NCBI RefSeq assembly: GCF_009649785.1
Contig: NZ_WJOK01000004.1
Location: 186,001-250,000, forward strand
Length of the DNA: 64,000 bases
Origin: Agrobacterium tumefaciens
GTDB taxonomy: Bacteria > Pseudomonadota > Alphaproteobacteria > Rhizobiales > Rhizobiaceae
Direction: 5' to 3'
The translations under genes were made by a program, and so were the position numbers. Of this stretch, positions 36,537 through 45,869 are shown piece after piece (the first letter of the stretch is position 1; every line of letters starts with the position of its first letter). The notes under the pieces were generated by a model. The model had not been told where the DNA came from and searched no databases. It worked only from the letters and a program-made list of their open reading frames with translations.

Positions 36537-37829
36537 TTACCCGCGCTTGCGCAACGTGCGGGTGCCGGTATCGACAAGATTCTGCGCTGCCTCATCCACA
36601 GTGGCGCGGCCAAAGGCGAGTGAGTCGGCAATCGGACGCATTACCCCACGGTCGAACTCATTGGCGCCGATGGGGGCAGGCTCCGGATAGGTATCGAGCT
36701 TGCCGGACAGGCTCTCGATGTAATCGACCGTCTTGCGTTCAGTCTCGTTGAGGCTTGGCAACACAGCTTCGCGTACCCTCTTCGCCGGCGGCACGCCGCG
36801 TTCGACACCGAGAACCTTGCCCGCTTCCAGATCGTTGACAAAGAAGTTGATGAACTTCGCCGCAGCTTCCGGAGTGGTGGAGGTGGACGAAATGCACCAG
36901 ATAAGCCCCGGCCGGTAATAATGCCCGGTCGGTTTTCCCGCCCCCTCGCCCGGCAGCATGCCAATGGACAGCGTCTTCTTGTTGAGCGCCTGGTAACCGA
37001 CAAGCTGGTTGGAATAGGCAAAGCCGATTGCGGAATTGCCAAAGGTCAGCGCGTTGGATTCGATGGTATTGTCATCGCGCGTCTGGATATCGGCAGAGAC
37101 GCAAAGCTTGTTCTCGCGCAGATCCTCCCAATAGGCGAACCATTCCTTGGCATCTTCCTTGTTGAAACCGATGGTGCCGTCCTGGAACAGGAGTTTGCCG
37201 CGCTGGCGCAGCCAGACATCGAAGACGTAGTGATAACGAGCGCCATAGGGCACCGCCCAATAATTGCGCCGCGCCGGAGCGTTCTTCTTGAAATCGCGCG
37301 CCAGTTCCGCCAGCCCCTTCCAGGTGATCTGCTCCTTCGGCACGGAGACGCCGGCCTCCTTCAGCGTCTCTGCATCATACATCATGCAGAACGAATTCAG
37401 CCCGAGACCGACGCCGTAAAGCTTGCCGTCGATGCGGCAAAGATCGACTTCGCTTTTGCCGAAATTGGAAAGATCAAGCGACGAGCCGACAAACTGGTCA
37501 AGTTCCATGCAGGCCCCACGGCCGGAATAATCGGCAATGGTGGAAGGCTCGAGCTGAAAGATATCGGCGACGTTACGTCCCGCCATGGACGTCGCAAGCT
37601 TGGTCCAATAGTCGGAACCGGCGATCATCTCGCCGCTGATTACCGTTTGTGGATCTGCCTTCTGGTAGAGGGCAATCACATCATTGGTGCGCTTGTTGCG
37701 GTCAGCCGAACCCCACCATACGCAACGAAGCCGGGTTTCGGCCGCCATCGCGCGGAAACCGCCCGCCGCCGCGCCAAGACCCGCCAGTGCCGCCGTCACC
37801 AAAAATCCGCGTCTATCGATAGTTTGCAT
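36537..37829 (-). CDS. Sugar-binding periplasmic protein without adjacent permeases
   Basis: A 430-residue family-1 binding protein with a twin-arginine-like signal (DRRGFLVTAALAGLGAAAGG, cut near 29). It resembles the binding protein at 45870-47159 along its length: both begin the mature part with a LR-WWGS-R-RTN pattern and share GKLYGV-LG-NS and VLGVERGVP motifs. No permease or ATPase gene flanks it. It is divergent from the LacI-DUF2264 operon and is probably regulated by that LacI protein. ATG follows GGGAGGAGCAG. It may dock on the transporter at 42.9-45.9 kb. Confidence 0.9.
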   Translation of the reverse strand: MQTIDRRGFLVTAALAGLGAAAGGFRAMAAETRLRCVWWGSADRNKRTNDVIALYQKADPQTVISGEMIAGSDYWTKLATSMAGRNVADIFQLEPSTIADYSGRGACMELDQFVGSSLDLSNFGKSEVDLCRIDGKLYGVGLGLNSFCMMYDAETLKEAGVSVPKEQITWKGLAELARDFKKNAPARRNYWAVPYGARYHYVFDVWLRQRGKLLFQDGTIGFNKEDAKEWFAYWEDLRENKLCVSADIQTRDDNTIESNALTFGNSAIGFAYSNQLVGYQALNKKTLSIGMLPGEGAGKPTGHYYRPGLIWCISSTSTTPEAAAKFINFFVNDLEAGKVLGVERGVPPAKRVREAVLPSLNETERKTVDYIESLSGKLDTYPEPAPIGANEFDRGVMRPIADSLAFGRATVDEAAQNLVDTGTRTLRKRG

Positions 37830-37844
37830 CTGCTCCTCCCGCGT

Positions 37845-37930
37845 TTTGCAAATTTCTCATTCATCACTTAAATTCTTGCAAATTTTCATTATTTGCAATA
37901 TTTGCATCATAATAGAATTTTTTGCAAGCG
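37845..37930. promoter_or_regulatory. Divergent promoter/operator region with repeated TTGCAA motifs
   Basis: An AT-rich 112-base spacer between the binding-protein gene and the LacI gene. TTGCAAAT (37876-37883) pairs with ATTTGCAA (37891-37898) as an inverted repeat. A further TTGCAAATTT copy starts near 37845, 31 bases upstream, and a fourth TTGCAA lies near 37925. The spacing and symmetry fit multiple operators for the LacI-family protein controlling both directions. Confidence 0.5.
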
Positions 37931-37941
37931 CAGGAGAAGAC

Positions 37942-39006
37942 ATGAACGATACGCCCGACATCAGCCGCCCGCGCCAGTCGGATATCGCCCAGCGCGCAGG
38001 GGTTTCCATCAGCACGGTCTCACGGGTTCTCGCCGGGGAAAAAGGCATCAGCGCATCGATCCAGACCAAGGTTCTGGGCGTGGCGGCGGAACTTGGTTAT
38101 CCGCTGCGGCCAGTCACGAGCCAGACCGGCGGCATCTCGCTGGAGGGCAAGAAAATCCTCGCCCTCATGTCCGCCGAACGAGCGACCGGCGATATCGGCG
38201 CCTTTTATCACGATATTTTCGACATGCTGCGCAGCCTTGCCCAGACAGAGGGTTTCGAACTCGATATCCGGCTGCTGCACCAGAGGCAGATCGACGACGC
38301 CCTTACACAGCGGGTCTGCGAGGTCGATGGCCTTCTCGCCATTGGTCTTGACCCCGAAGAGGAGATAATCCACCGCATCACGCAGGGTGTGCTGCAACCG
38401 GTTCTCGTCAATAGCGCCGATCCCTCGATGATGCTGGATTGCGTCTCGCCCTCCAATTTTTACGGCGGGGCGATGGCGGCGCGGCGGCTGCTGGAACTGG
38501 GGCACCGCAAGGTCGCCTATATCGGTCCGCAACACCGTCACACTATAAGAGAGCGCATGCGGGGCTTTCGGCAGGTTATCATCGAGGAAGAGGGTGCCAC
38601 CTATGAGGAGTTTCTGCTTTCCACGGCGGATAGCGGCTTCGGGCAGGCCGGTGATGCGGTTCGTCAGCTGCTGGCCAAAAACCCCGATCTGACTGGCATT
38701 TTCTGCATGAACGATGCGATCGCGCTCGGCGCGCTGGGAGCAGCACAAGAGCTTGGCCTCGGGGTACCGGACGATCTTTCCATCATTGGCTTCGACGACC
38801 TGCCCTTCGCCGAACTTTCCACTCCCCGGCTCAGCACAATCCGGGTAGACCGCCGCGAGATTGCCCGCGAGGCGGTGGAGCTGATGCGCCGCCGGCTGGC
38901 GGAGCCATCGGCCAATGCCCGGCAGGTTCAGCTGGGTGTACAGCTTGTGGAAGGACAGACCGCCGGTCGAGCAAAAAAGACGGGAAAGGCGGCGCGCGAT
39001 GCATAA
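37942..39006 (+). CDS. LacI-family transcriptional regulator
   Basis: 354 residues. The N-terminal helix-turn-helix (about 12-35, SDIAQRAGVSISTVSRVL) and hinge are followed by a periplasmic-binding-protein-like sensor domain (about 65-335, with LGHRKVAYIG near 194 and IIGFDDLPFAELSTPRLSTI late). The ATG at 37942 has AGGAG 6 bases upstream; the frame extends upstream but into the divergent binding-protein gene. It is the first gene of its operon; the next start lies inside its own 3' end (8-base overlap). It should repress the operon and the divergent binding protein until a sugar binds. Confidence 0.92.
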   Translation: MNDTPDISRPRQSDIAQRAGVSISTVSRVLAGEKGISASIQTKVLGVAAELGYPLRPVTSQTGGISLEGKKILALMSAERATGDIGAFYHDIFDMLRSLAQTEGFELDIRLLHQRQIDDALTQRVCEVDGLLAIGLDPEEEIIHRITQGVLQPVLVNSADPSMMLDCVSPSNFYGGAMAARRLLELGHRKVAYIGPQHRHTIRERMRGFRQVIIEEEGATYEEFLLSTADSGFGQAGDAVRQLLAKNPDLTGIFCMNDAIALGALGAAQELGLGVPDDLSIIGFDDLPFAELSTPRLSTIRVDRREIAREAVELMRRRLAEPSANARQVQLGVQLVEGQTAGRAKKTGKAARDA

Positions 39007-40876
39007 GCCAGCAAACCATGATCCAGTGACCCGCTTCAATCCGCTTTACGGCAATCCACTCAAGACCCGCGCCGACGTCAGACGGGCATTAGACGACAGT
39101 TTCGCACCGCTGCTTCCCTATTTCTCAGAGAGCGGCGCAAGAGTGACGCTAAGCGGCACCGCCGCGCATTTTGACCGGGCAGCGGCCGATCTGGAAGGAT
39201 TTGCGCGACCACTCTGGGGCATCGCGCCGCTTGCGCTCAGCGGCGATGCCTTCGCCCATTGGCCGCTTCTGGCCAGAGGCATCGCCAATGGCACCGATCC
39301 CGCCCATGCCGATTACTGGGGCGACGTGCGGCAGAAGGATCAGCGGCTGGTGGAACTGGCCGCCCTCGGCTTTGCGCTTCGGCTTGCGCCGCAACATCTG
39401 TGGGAACCCTTGTCCGAAGCGCAAAAGGCGAATGTGCGCCATTATCTTCTGGCGGCGCGCGAGCGCATCTATGCCGACAATAACTGGAAGTTTTTCCGGG
39501 TGATGGTCGATGCGGCGCTCGATCATCTCGGTATCGAATTCGACCGGAGCCTCACCGAAACATATCTGAAAGAGCTGGACGGATTTTACATCGCCGACGG
39601 CTGGTATCGCGACGGCAACTATCGCCGCATCGACCACTACATCGCCTTCGCCATGCATTTTTACGGGCTGATCTACGCGAAAATCAGCAAACCGGATGAT
39701 GCATACGCCGAACGCTACCGGGAACGTGCCCGCCTGTTTGCCGGGGATTTCGCAAGCTGGTTCGATGAGGATGGTGGCGCGCTGGCCTTTGGCCGCTCCA
39801 TGACCTACCGTTTCGCCTGCGGCGGCTTCTGGGGTGCCCTCGCCTTCGCGGATGAGGAAGCGATGCCCTGGGGGGAGATCAAGGGGCTTTATCTGAAACA
39901 TCTGCGCTGGTGGGCGGGAAAGCCGATTGCCGACCGCGACGGCGTGCTTTCCATCGGTTACGCCTATCCGCAACTGACCATGTCGGAAAGCTATAATTCG
40001 GCGGGTTCACCCTATTGGGCCTTCAAGGCTTTCCTGCCGCTCGCCTTGCCGGAAAGCCACCCCTTCTGGCAGGCGGAGGAAAAGCTGCCAGACACATCCA
40101 CAAAACCACGGCCGCTCGTTCATCCCGGCATGGTGATGATGCGCAGTAAGAGTAACGTCACGGCGCTGACGAGTGGGCAGGAAAACCTGTCCATGCGCGG
40201 CGGGCCGGAGAAATACGCCAAATTCGCATATTCCTCGCGTTACGCTTTCGGCGTGGAAGTGGACGAGCGCGGTTTCAAGACCAATGGTTTCGACAATATG
40301 CTGGCCTTTTCCGAAGATGGCCGCCACTACCGGGTGCGCGAAACCAACCGCACTGTGCTCTTGGCTGGCACCAATCTTCGAGCGACTTGGAACCCATTCC
40401 CCGATGTCGAGGTCGAAACGACGCTGGTTGCCGCGGGAGAGTGGCATATCCGGTTGCACCGGATTACTTCCGCGCGGCCACTTTTTGTCACCGAAGGCGG
40501 CTTTGCGATAAACCGCAACGATGGCGACCGCGATGCGGTGATCGAAGACAGCGGCCGGGCAACGGCCGATTGCGGCACCGACATATCCGCCATCATCGAT
40601 CTCGGCTCCAGCGCATCCCGCCAGGGCGTGGCGCTGAAGGCGCTGCCCAATACCAATCTCATCAATGCCAAAACCACTGTGCCGCAATTGCGGGGCGACA
40701 TTCCAGCGGGCAAAACCCTGCTCGCCTGCGCCGTCTTTGTGGGACTGGCGGGACCTGAAAGCGAAACAGCTTTGGCGACAGTTCCCGCACTTCCGGACAT
40801 GGAAGCGCTTGACCGCCTGTTTGTTGAGCGCGGTGTTCCGGTAAGCAGCATGGCGGCGGCGGGAGAACCGCAATGA
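38999..40876 (+). CDS. DUF2264 domain protein
   Basis: A 625-residue cytoplasmic protein. The first ~370 residues match the DUF2264 pattern (NPLKTRADVRRALDDSF, GYGYP-like YAYPQLTMSESYNSAGSPYWAFKAF), probably an alpha/alpha-barrel as in carbohydrate-active enzymes. The remainder is beta-rich (RETNRTVLLAGTNLRATWNPF). No catalytic assignment is secure, but neighbours and architecture suggest a glycoside- or uronoside-processing enzyme. The ATG at 38999 overlaps the LacI stop by 8 bases and the frame upstream is only overlap. Its stop overlaps the dehydrogenase start (ATGA). Confidence 0.8.
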   Translation: MHKPANHDPVTRFNPLYGNPLKTRADVRRALDDSFAPLLPYFSESGARVTLSGTAAHFDRAAADLEGFARPLWGIAPLALSGDAFAHWPLLARGIANGTDPAHADYWGDVRQKDQRLVELAALGFALRLAPQHLWEPLSEAQKANVRHYLLAARERIYADNNWKFFRVMVDAALDHLGIEFDRSLTETYLKELDGFYIADGWYRDGNYRRIDHYIAFAMHFYGLIYAKISKPDDAYAERYRERARLFAGDFASWFDEDGGALAFGRSMTYRFACGGFWGALAFADEEAMPWGEIKGLYLKHLRWWAGKPIADRDGVLSIGYAYPQLTMSESYNSAGSPYWAFKAFLPLALPESHPFWQAEEKLPDTSTKPRPLVHPGMVMMRSKSNVTALTSGQENLSMRGGPEKYAKFAYSSRYAFGVEVDERGFKTNGFDNMLAFSEDGRHYRVRETNRTVLLAGTNLRATWNPFPDVEVETTLVAAGEWHIRLHRITSARPLFVTEGGFAINRNDGDRDAVIEDSGRATADCGTDISAIIDLGSSASRQGVALKALPNTNLINAKTTVPQLRGDIPAGKTLLACAVFVGLAGPESETALATVPALPDMEALDRLFVERGVPVSSMAAAGEPQ

Positions 40877-41889
40877 TAAGCCCGCGTCCGCGTCTCAGCC
40901 TTGCCATGGACCCGGAGCGGACGCAGCATGTGCTGACGCCACAGGCGCTTGAAAAGCTGTCGCAGAGCGTCGACATCCTCGATACCCGGCCGATCTCCGA
41001 TTTTCACGACCCAGCTGTGACTGCGCAGTTGGAGAGAACAGATATTCTTCTGACTGGCTGGGGTTGTCCCGAGATCGACATGCGGGAACTGGCAATGATG
41101 CCGAACCTTCGGTTGATTTCACATGCCGCCGGGACGGTGAAATACTTCCTGTCCCAGGCGGTTTTCGAACGAAACGTTACGGTGTGCAGCGCGGCCGAGG
41201 CGAATGCGCAGCCGGTCGCGGAGTTTACGCTGGCAATGATCCTGCTTTCCGGCAAGCGTACCTTCGGTTTCCGGCGCATCTACGGAGAGGATCGCGCACG
41301 GCGAAACGTCGACCGCCTGCAGTCGCAGGTCATCGGCAATCTCGGCCTGACCGTCGGCATTGTCGGGGCGTCACGCATCGGACGTCGGGTCATCAATCTG
41401 CTTCAGCCCTTCGATCTCGATCTCATCCTTTTCGACCCGTTTTTAAGCGCGGTGGAGGCACAAAAGCTCGGTGTGCGTCTCGTATCGCTCCGCGAGCTTA
41501 TGGCGGTAAGCGATGTCATTTCCCTGCACGCGCCATCCCTGCCGCAAACCCGGCATATGATCGGCGCCGACGCGCTTGCCCTGATGAAGGACGGAGCGAC
41601 CTTGATCAACACGGCCCGCGGCGCGCTGGTGGATGAAGACGCTCTGCTGGCGGAACTGAAAACCGGACGCATAGAGGCCGTCATCGACGTGACCGATCCG
41701 GAAGTGCCGTCACCGGATTCGCCCTTTTACAGCCTTCCGAACGTGTTCCTGACGCCGCATATCGCCGGCGCCGTCGGCCTCGAACGCGCCCGGCTCGGCG
41801 ACATGGCGATTGCCGAGATCGAACGCTTCTGCCGCGCAGAACCATTGCAACAGCAGGTACGTCCGGAACATCTGGAACTGATCGCATGA
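40873..41889 (+). CDS. D-isomer-specific 2-hydroxyacid dehydrogenase
   Basis: A 338-residue NAD(P)-dependent oxidoreductase of the phosphoglycerate/hydroxypyruvate type. The Rossmann glycine motif is VGIVGASRIG (161-170) and the catalytic triad is visible as R249 (NTARGALVDE), E277 (DPEVPSP) and H296 (TPHIAGA). There is no ACT or serine-binding domain, so it is a catabolic member rather than SerA. It starts within the DUF2264 stop (ATGA) and its own stop overlaps the next gene the same way. The substrate is probably a sugar-acid intermediate. Confidence 0.9.
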   Translation: MISPRPRLSLAMDPERTQHVLTPQALEKLSQSVDILDTRPISDFHDPAVTAQLERTDILLTGWGCPEIDMRELAMMPNLRLISHAAGTVKYFLSQAVFERNVTVCSAAEANAQPVAEFTLAMILLSGKRTFGFRRIYGEDRARRNVDRLQSQVIGNLGLTVGIVGASRIGRRVINLLQPFDLDLILFDPFLSAVEAQKLGVRLVSLRELMAVSDVISLHAPSLPQTRHMIGADALALMKDGATLINTARGALVDEDALLAELKTGRIEAVIDVTDPEVPSPDSPFYSLPNVFLTPHIAGAVGLERARLGDMAIAEIERFCRAEPLQQQVRPEHLELIA

Positions 41890-42662
41890 GAATTTTCGAG
41901 CCGGGCCTCTGCTCTGTCACCTTCAGGTCCATGACGCAGCAGGCCGTGATTGACCTTGCCGTCGCAAATGGCATCAAGGCGATAGAATGGGGTGCCGATA
42001 TCCATGTGCCACCTGGCGACCTAGAAAATGCAAGGGATGTGGCGGCGCGTACGGTGAAAGCCGGTCTTACCGTCTCTTCCTACGGATCCTACATTTTCGC
42101 ACCGGATTTTGCGCCGGAGGATGTGACCGCAGTTCTGGAAACCGCGAAAGCGCTCGGCACCGGCCATATCCGCATCTGGCCCGGCAGCCGCAAACGCCCA
42201 TCCGCGGATTATTCACCAGAGGAACGCCGTGCGGCGACCGACGCGTTGGCGGCACTTTCCCGGCGGGCAGACGACCACGGAATGACAATCGGCCTCGAAT
42301 ATCACCCCAATTCGCTGACCGACACGCTGACCTCGGCCTTGCAGCTCATGCAGGATTTGCCGATGCCTAACCTGTTCTTTTACTGGCAGCCAGCCCCAGG
42401 TCTACCGCTGGATGACGCCCTTGCGGAAATATCCGCGCTCGGCTCGCGCATCTGCCACCTGCACGTCTTCGCGTGGCTCACCGATGCCAGCCGCCTGCCG
42501 CTCGGCGAGCGCGCGGACTATTGGCGGGCTTGCGTTGATGCCTTGCCAGCAAGCGACTGGATGGAACCGGCTTATGCGATGCTGGAGTTCGTCAAAGGTG
42601 ACAACGCCGCCCAGTTCTCGGAAGATGCGGCGGTGCTGAGCGGGATTCTCGCCGGCTCTTAG
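41886..42662 (+). CDS. Sugar phosphate isomerase/epimerase-like TIM barrel
   Basis: A 258-residue AP-endonuclease-2-type TIM barrel (FEPGLCSVTFRSMTQQAVIDLAVANGIKAIEWGAD). Putative metal ligands fall in GLEYHPN (near 137), the CHLHVF stretch (near 195) and a late glutamate in MLEFVKGD (near 235). Such proteins isomerise or epimerise sugars or keto-sugar acids. It is last in the LacI-DUF2264-dehydrogenase operon and the ATGA overlap implies coupling. Confidence 0.86.
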   Translation: MRIFEPGLCSVTFRSMTQQAVIDLAVANGIKAIEWGADIHVPPGDLENARDVAARTVKAGLTVSSYGSYIFAPDFAPEDVTAVLETAKALGTGHIRIWPGSRKRPSADYSPEERRAATDALAALSRRADDHGMTIGLEYHPNSLTDTLTSALQLMQDLPMPNLFFYWQPAPGLPLDDALAEISALGSRICHLHVFAWLTDASRLPLGERADYWRACVDALPASDWMEPAYAMLEFVKGDNAAQFSEDAAVLSGILAGS

Positions 42663-42765
42663 AACCGCTTGTTTTTTATCGAAAACCGACGCGGCGGACT
42701 AAAATTCGCTATCCATCACAACCGCCCGCTGCCCTCATCCCTGTATCCCCTATAGGGAACCAGCC

Positions 42766-42783
42766 AGCCCAAGTCTTTGGGCT
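42766..42783. terminator. Hairpin between convergent operons
   Basis: AGCCCAA (42766-42772) pairs with TTGGGCT (42777-42783) around GTCT. It lies in the 214-base gap between the convergent isomerase and ABC ATPase genes, and a TCCC/AGGGA dyad lies 15 bases upstream. Neither side has a long T-run; a bidirectional terminator is the most likely role. The rest of the gap shows no gene. Confidence 0.4.
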
Positions 42784-42876
42784 GATTGATTTCCTCGCCG
42801 CGCAGACGCGTCAGCTGGACTCCTGTGACACGCACAGGAATAAGGGAAGGTCTGTTCCTCCCCCCGGTTTTTCCTC

Positions 42877-43953
42877 TTATATTCGCCGCCCATCTGCCCC
42901 GAACAGATGCGTCTTCGCCAGATCAAACGCAAAGGGAATGGTCTCGCCGATGCGGATATGGCGCTGGCCGTCCAGCAGCAGGGTGGCGGGCTGGCCATCT
43001 GGGGTGCTGGTATAAACCACCGTCGAGCCGCCGAGATGTTCAACGAGCTGGATGGACGCATCGCCAAGCGAGGCCGATTGCGCCTGTGGGTTTACGTGTT
43101 CGGGACGAATGCCGAAAGTGAGTGGCTCGCCTTCCTCAGCCGCGACCGGCTTTTCGAGCAGAATGCGCTGGCCGGCGACCTCAATGGTACGGTTGGAGCT
43201 GTCGCCTGAAGCCACTTTCGCGGAAAGGAAGTTCATCTTTGGCGAACCGATGAAACCCGCCACAAACTGGTTGGCCGGATTGTTGTAGAGATCAAGCGGG
43301 CGGCCGACCTGCATGATGCGGCCGTCACGCAGGACCACGATCTTGTCGGCCATCGTCATGGCCTCCACCTGGTCATGCGTCACATAGATCATGGTGCTGC
43401 CGAGCGTCTGGTGCAGCTTGGCAATTTCGACACGCATCTGCACGCGCAGTTCCGCATCGAGGTTGGACAGGGGTTCATCGAACAAAAAGATTTTCGGCTC
43501 GCGGACGATAGCCCGACCGATGGCGACACGCTGGCGCTGGCCACCAGAAAGCGCCTTCGGCTTGCGCTGTAACAACGGGCCGATCTGCAGGATATCGGCA
43601 GCTTTCTGCACCCGCGCCTCGACTTCCGGTTTCTTGTAACCCGCCGTCTCCAGCCCGAAAGCGAGGTTCTTGTAAACGCTCATATGCGGATAAAGCGCAT
43701 AGGACTGGAACACCATGGCGATACCGCGCTTGGAAGCGGCTGTTTCGTTGACCCTTTCGCCATCGATGCGAAGATCACCCTCGGAGATTTCCTCCAGACC
43801 GGCGATCATGCGCAGAAGCGTGGATTTGCCACAGCCCGAGGGGCCAACGAAAACGGTGAACTCGCCCGGCTCGATCTTGAGATCGATGCCGTGGACGACC
43901 GGAAAGGCGCCGAACCGCTTGACGATTTTTTCCAGAGTAATGCTGCTTGCCAT
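42877..43953 (-). CDS. Sugar ABC transporter ATPase (UgpC/MsmK-like)
   Basis: A 358-residue CUT1 ATPase. Walker A GPSGCGKS is at 37-44, LSGGQ at 135-139, Walker B IFLFDEP at 155-161 and a TOBE-type tail from about 240. It is the last gene of the operon 47159 to 42877 (binding protein, two permeases, ATPase), separated from the permease by 88 bases that contain a strong hairpin. It is closely similar to the ATPase at 32722, as CUT1 ATPases usually are, so it may serve more than one transporter. Confidence 0.93.
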   Translation of the reverse strand: MASSITLEKIVKRFGAFPVVHGIDLKIEPGEFTVFVGPSGCGKSTLLRMIAGLEEISEGDLRIDGERVNETAASKRGIAMVFQSYALYPHMSVYKNLAFGLETAGYKKPEVEARVQKAADILQIGPLLQRKPKALSGGQRQRVAIGRAIVREPKIFLFDEPLSNLDAELRVQMRVEIAKLHQTLGSTMIYVTHDQVEAMTMADKIVVLRDGRIMQVGRPLDLYNNPANQFVAGFIGSPKMNFLSAKVASGDSSNRTIEVAGQRILLEKPVAAEEGEPLTFGIRPEHVNPQAQSASLGDASIQLVEHLGGSTVVYTSTPDGQPATLLLDGQRHIRIGETIPFAFDLAKTHLFGADGRRI

Positions 43954-43967
43954 GCTGTTTCTCCCGA

Positions 43968-43999
43968 CCGTCGCGCTGCAGACAAGGCAGCCGCGACGG
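43968..43999 (-). promoter_or_regulatory. Intercistronic hairpin before the ATPase gene
   Basis: CCGTCGCG (43968-43975) pairs with CGCGACGG (43992-43999); an inner CTGC/GCAG pair extends the stem past a bulge. It lies between the second permease stop (44042) and the ATPase start (43953). It could separate expression of the shared ATPase from that of the permeases. Confidence 0.55.
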
Positions 44000-44041
44000 T
44001 GTTGATGTTCTGCAATTCGTTTTCGGTCCCGTTTCGTCCGT

Positions 44042-44917
44042 TCAGCGTTTCATTCCGGTGGTAGCGATGCCTTCAATCAGCAGCCGCTGGAAGAACAGGA
44101 AGAACAGGAAGACCGGTACCAGCGACAGGTTGGACATGGCGAAAAGCGACGTCCAATCCGAGCTGCCGGTGGAATCCACGAAGGATCTGAGGCCGAGCTG
44201 CACGGTGTAGGTGTTGATGTCGTTCAGATAGATCAACGGACCGAAGAAATCGTCCCAGGTCCAGATAAAGGAAAAGATCGCGGCCGTTGCCAGAACCGGC
44301 AGAGAGAGGGGCAGCATGATCTTCCAGTAGATGCGGAAGGGCGAGCAACCGTCCATCACCGCTGCCTCATCAAGCTCACGCGGAATACCCCGGAAGAACT
44401 GCACCATCAGGAAGATGAAGAAGGCGTCGGTTGCCAAATATTTCGGCACGATCAGCGGAAGCGACGTATTCACCCAACCCATTTCCAGAAACAGGATATA
44501 TTGCGGGATGAGCACAACGTGATAGGGCAGCATCAAGGTGCCGAGCATCAGCGCGAACCAGAAATTGCGCCCACCGAACCGCAGGCGGGCGAAAGCGAAG
44601 GCGGCAAGTGAGCAGCCAACGACGTTGCCGATGGTGGCGAGCACCGAGATGAAGAACGAGTTCCAGAAGAATTGCCCGAAACTGACCTGAAGCCCGGTCC
44701 AGCCGCGAATATAGCCGCCGAAATCAACCGACGAAGGAATGAGCGAGGAGGAACCGAACAGCTCGTCCTGCGGGCGGAACGAACCCGAAATCATCCACAG
44801 GATCGGATAAAGCATCGCAAAGGAGGCAAGGATCAGCGCCGCATGCAGCAAAACCGACATTAGCGGTGAGCGTTGCGGGCCTTGTCCCGGCCGGGGAGCG
44901 GTAACAGCGTCAGTCAT
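44042..44917 (-). CDS. Sugar ABC permease, MalG-like
   Basis: A 291-residue CUT1 permease with a charged, proline-rich N-terminus (1-18), about six spans, and the coupling loop LDEAAVMDGCSPFRIYWKIMLPL near 183-205. Its start overlaps the preceding permease gene by 8 bases. It forms the channel with the MalF-like partner for the unknown sugar handled by the TetR regulon. Confidence 0.92.
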   Translation of the reverse strand: MTDAVTAPRPGQGPQRSPLMSVLLHAALILASFAMLYPILWMISGSFRPQDELFGSSSLIPSSVDFGGYIRGWTGLQVSFGQFFWNSFFISVLATIGNVVGCSLAAFAFARLRFGGRNFWFALMLGTLMLPYHVVLIPQYILFLEMGWVNTSLPLIVPKYLATDAFFIFLMVQFFRGIPRELDEAAVMDGCSPFRIYWKIMLPLSLPVLATAAIFSFIWTWDDFFGPLIYLNDINTYTVQLGLRSFVDSTGSSDWTSLFAMSNLSLVPVFLFFLFFQRLLIEGIATTGMKR

Positions 44918-45863
44918 CGTAATGCACCCAGTATTTCGCGCTGAGGAACGAGAAGGCCGTGAACAGCGCGATGATGATCACAAGAATCCAGGCAAGCGCC
45001 GAGGCATATCCCATGCGGAAGAAACCGAAGGCTTCCTGATAGAGATAGAGCGTGTAGAACAGCGTCGAGTTGATCGGCCCGCCCGTGCCTTCGGAAATGA
45101 TGAAGGCGGGCGTGAAGGCCTTGAAGGCATCGATCGTCTGGATCACGGCGTTGAAGAAGATCACCGGCGTCAACAGCGGCAGCGTAATACGGAAGAACTG
45201 CCGCATCTTGCTCGCGCCGTCGATATCGGCGGCCTCGTACATATCCTGCGGGATTTGCCGGAGCCCTGCGAGGAAGATGATCATTGGCGAGCCGAACTGC
45301 CAGACGGACAGGATCACCAGCGTGTAGAGCGAGTAGTCCGGATTGGAAATCCAGCTCGGCCCCTCATAACCGAAAACCTGCCACAGGACCATGTTGACGA
45401 GGCCATCTGACGCGAAAAGCTGCCGCCAGAGAACAGCGATCGCCACGCTGGAACCGAGCAGCGACGGCAGATAGAAGATCGCCCGGTAAAGCGTGAGCCC
45501 CTTTATGCCGCGATTGAAGGCGAGCGCCACCAGCAGCGCAAAGATCAGCTTCAACGGCACCGAAAGCAGCACATAGGTAAAGGTGACCTGCATGGCGGCG
45601 GCGAATTTAGGGTCGGCAGTGGCGATGCGCACATAATTGGCCGCCCCCACCCAGTCCGGGGATTGAAGCAGGTCATAATTGGTGAAGGACAGATAAAGCG
45701 ACACCAGCGCAGGCCCGAGGGTGAGACCGAAGAAACCGATCAGCCACGGCAGGAGAAACAGGTACGCGTGAACGTTGCGGTCCAAAAGCCGCTTCACGCC
45801 TGCCCGCTTCGGGAGAGCCGCGCCACGGCTCTCCTCCACGAGAGTTTCAGATCGAAAGGCCAT
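44910..45863 (-). CDS. Sugar ABC permease, MalF-like
   Basis: A 317-residue CUT1 permease. The cytoplasmic N-terminus is about 30 residues, followed by six spans, and the coupling loop MYEAADIDGASKMRQFFRITLPLL lies near 215-238. It starts 6 bases after the binding-protein stop, so here no hairpin separates the two genes, unlike several other operons in the window. Confidence 0.92.
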   Translation of the reverse strand: MAFRSETLVEESRGAALPKRAGVKRLLDRNVHAYLFLLPWLIGFFGLTLGPALVSLYLSFTNYDLLQSPDWVGAANYVRIATADPKFAAAMQVTFTYVLLSVPLKLIFALLVALAFNRGIKGLTLYRAIFYLPSLLGSSVAIAVLWRQLFASDGLVNMVLWQVFGYEGPSWISNPDYSLYTLVILSVWQFGSPMIIFLAGLRQIPQDMYEAADIDGASKMRQFFRITLPLLTPVIFFNAVIQTIDAFKAFTPAFIISEGTGGPINSTLFYTLYLYQEAFGFFRMGYASALAWILVIIIALFTAFSFLSAKYWVHYDD

Positions 45864-45869
45864 CTGCCA

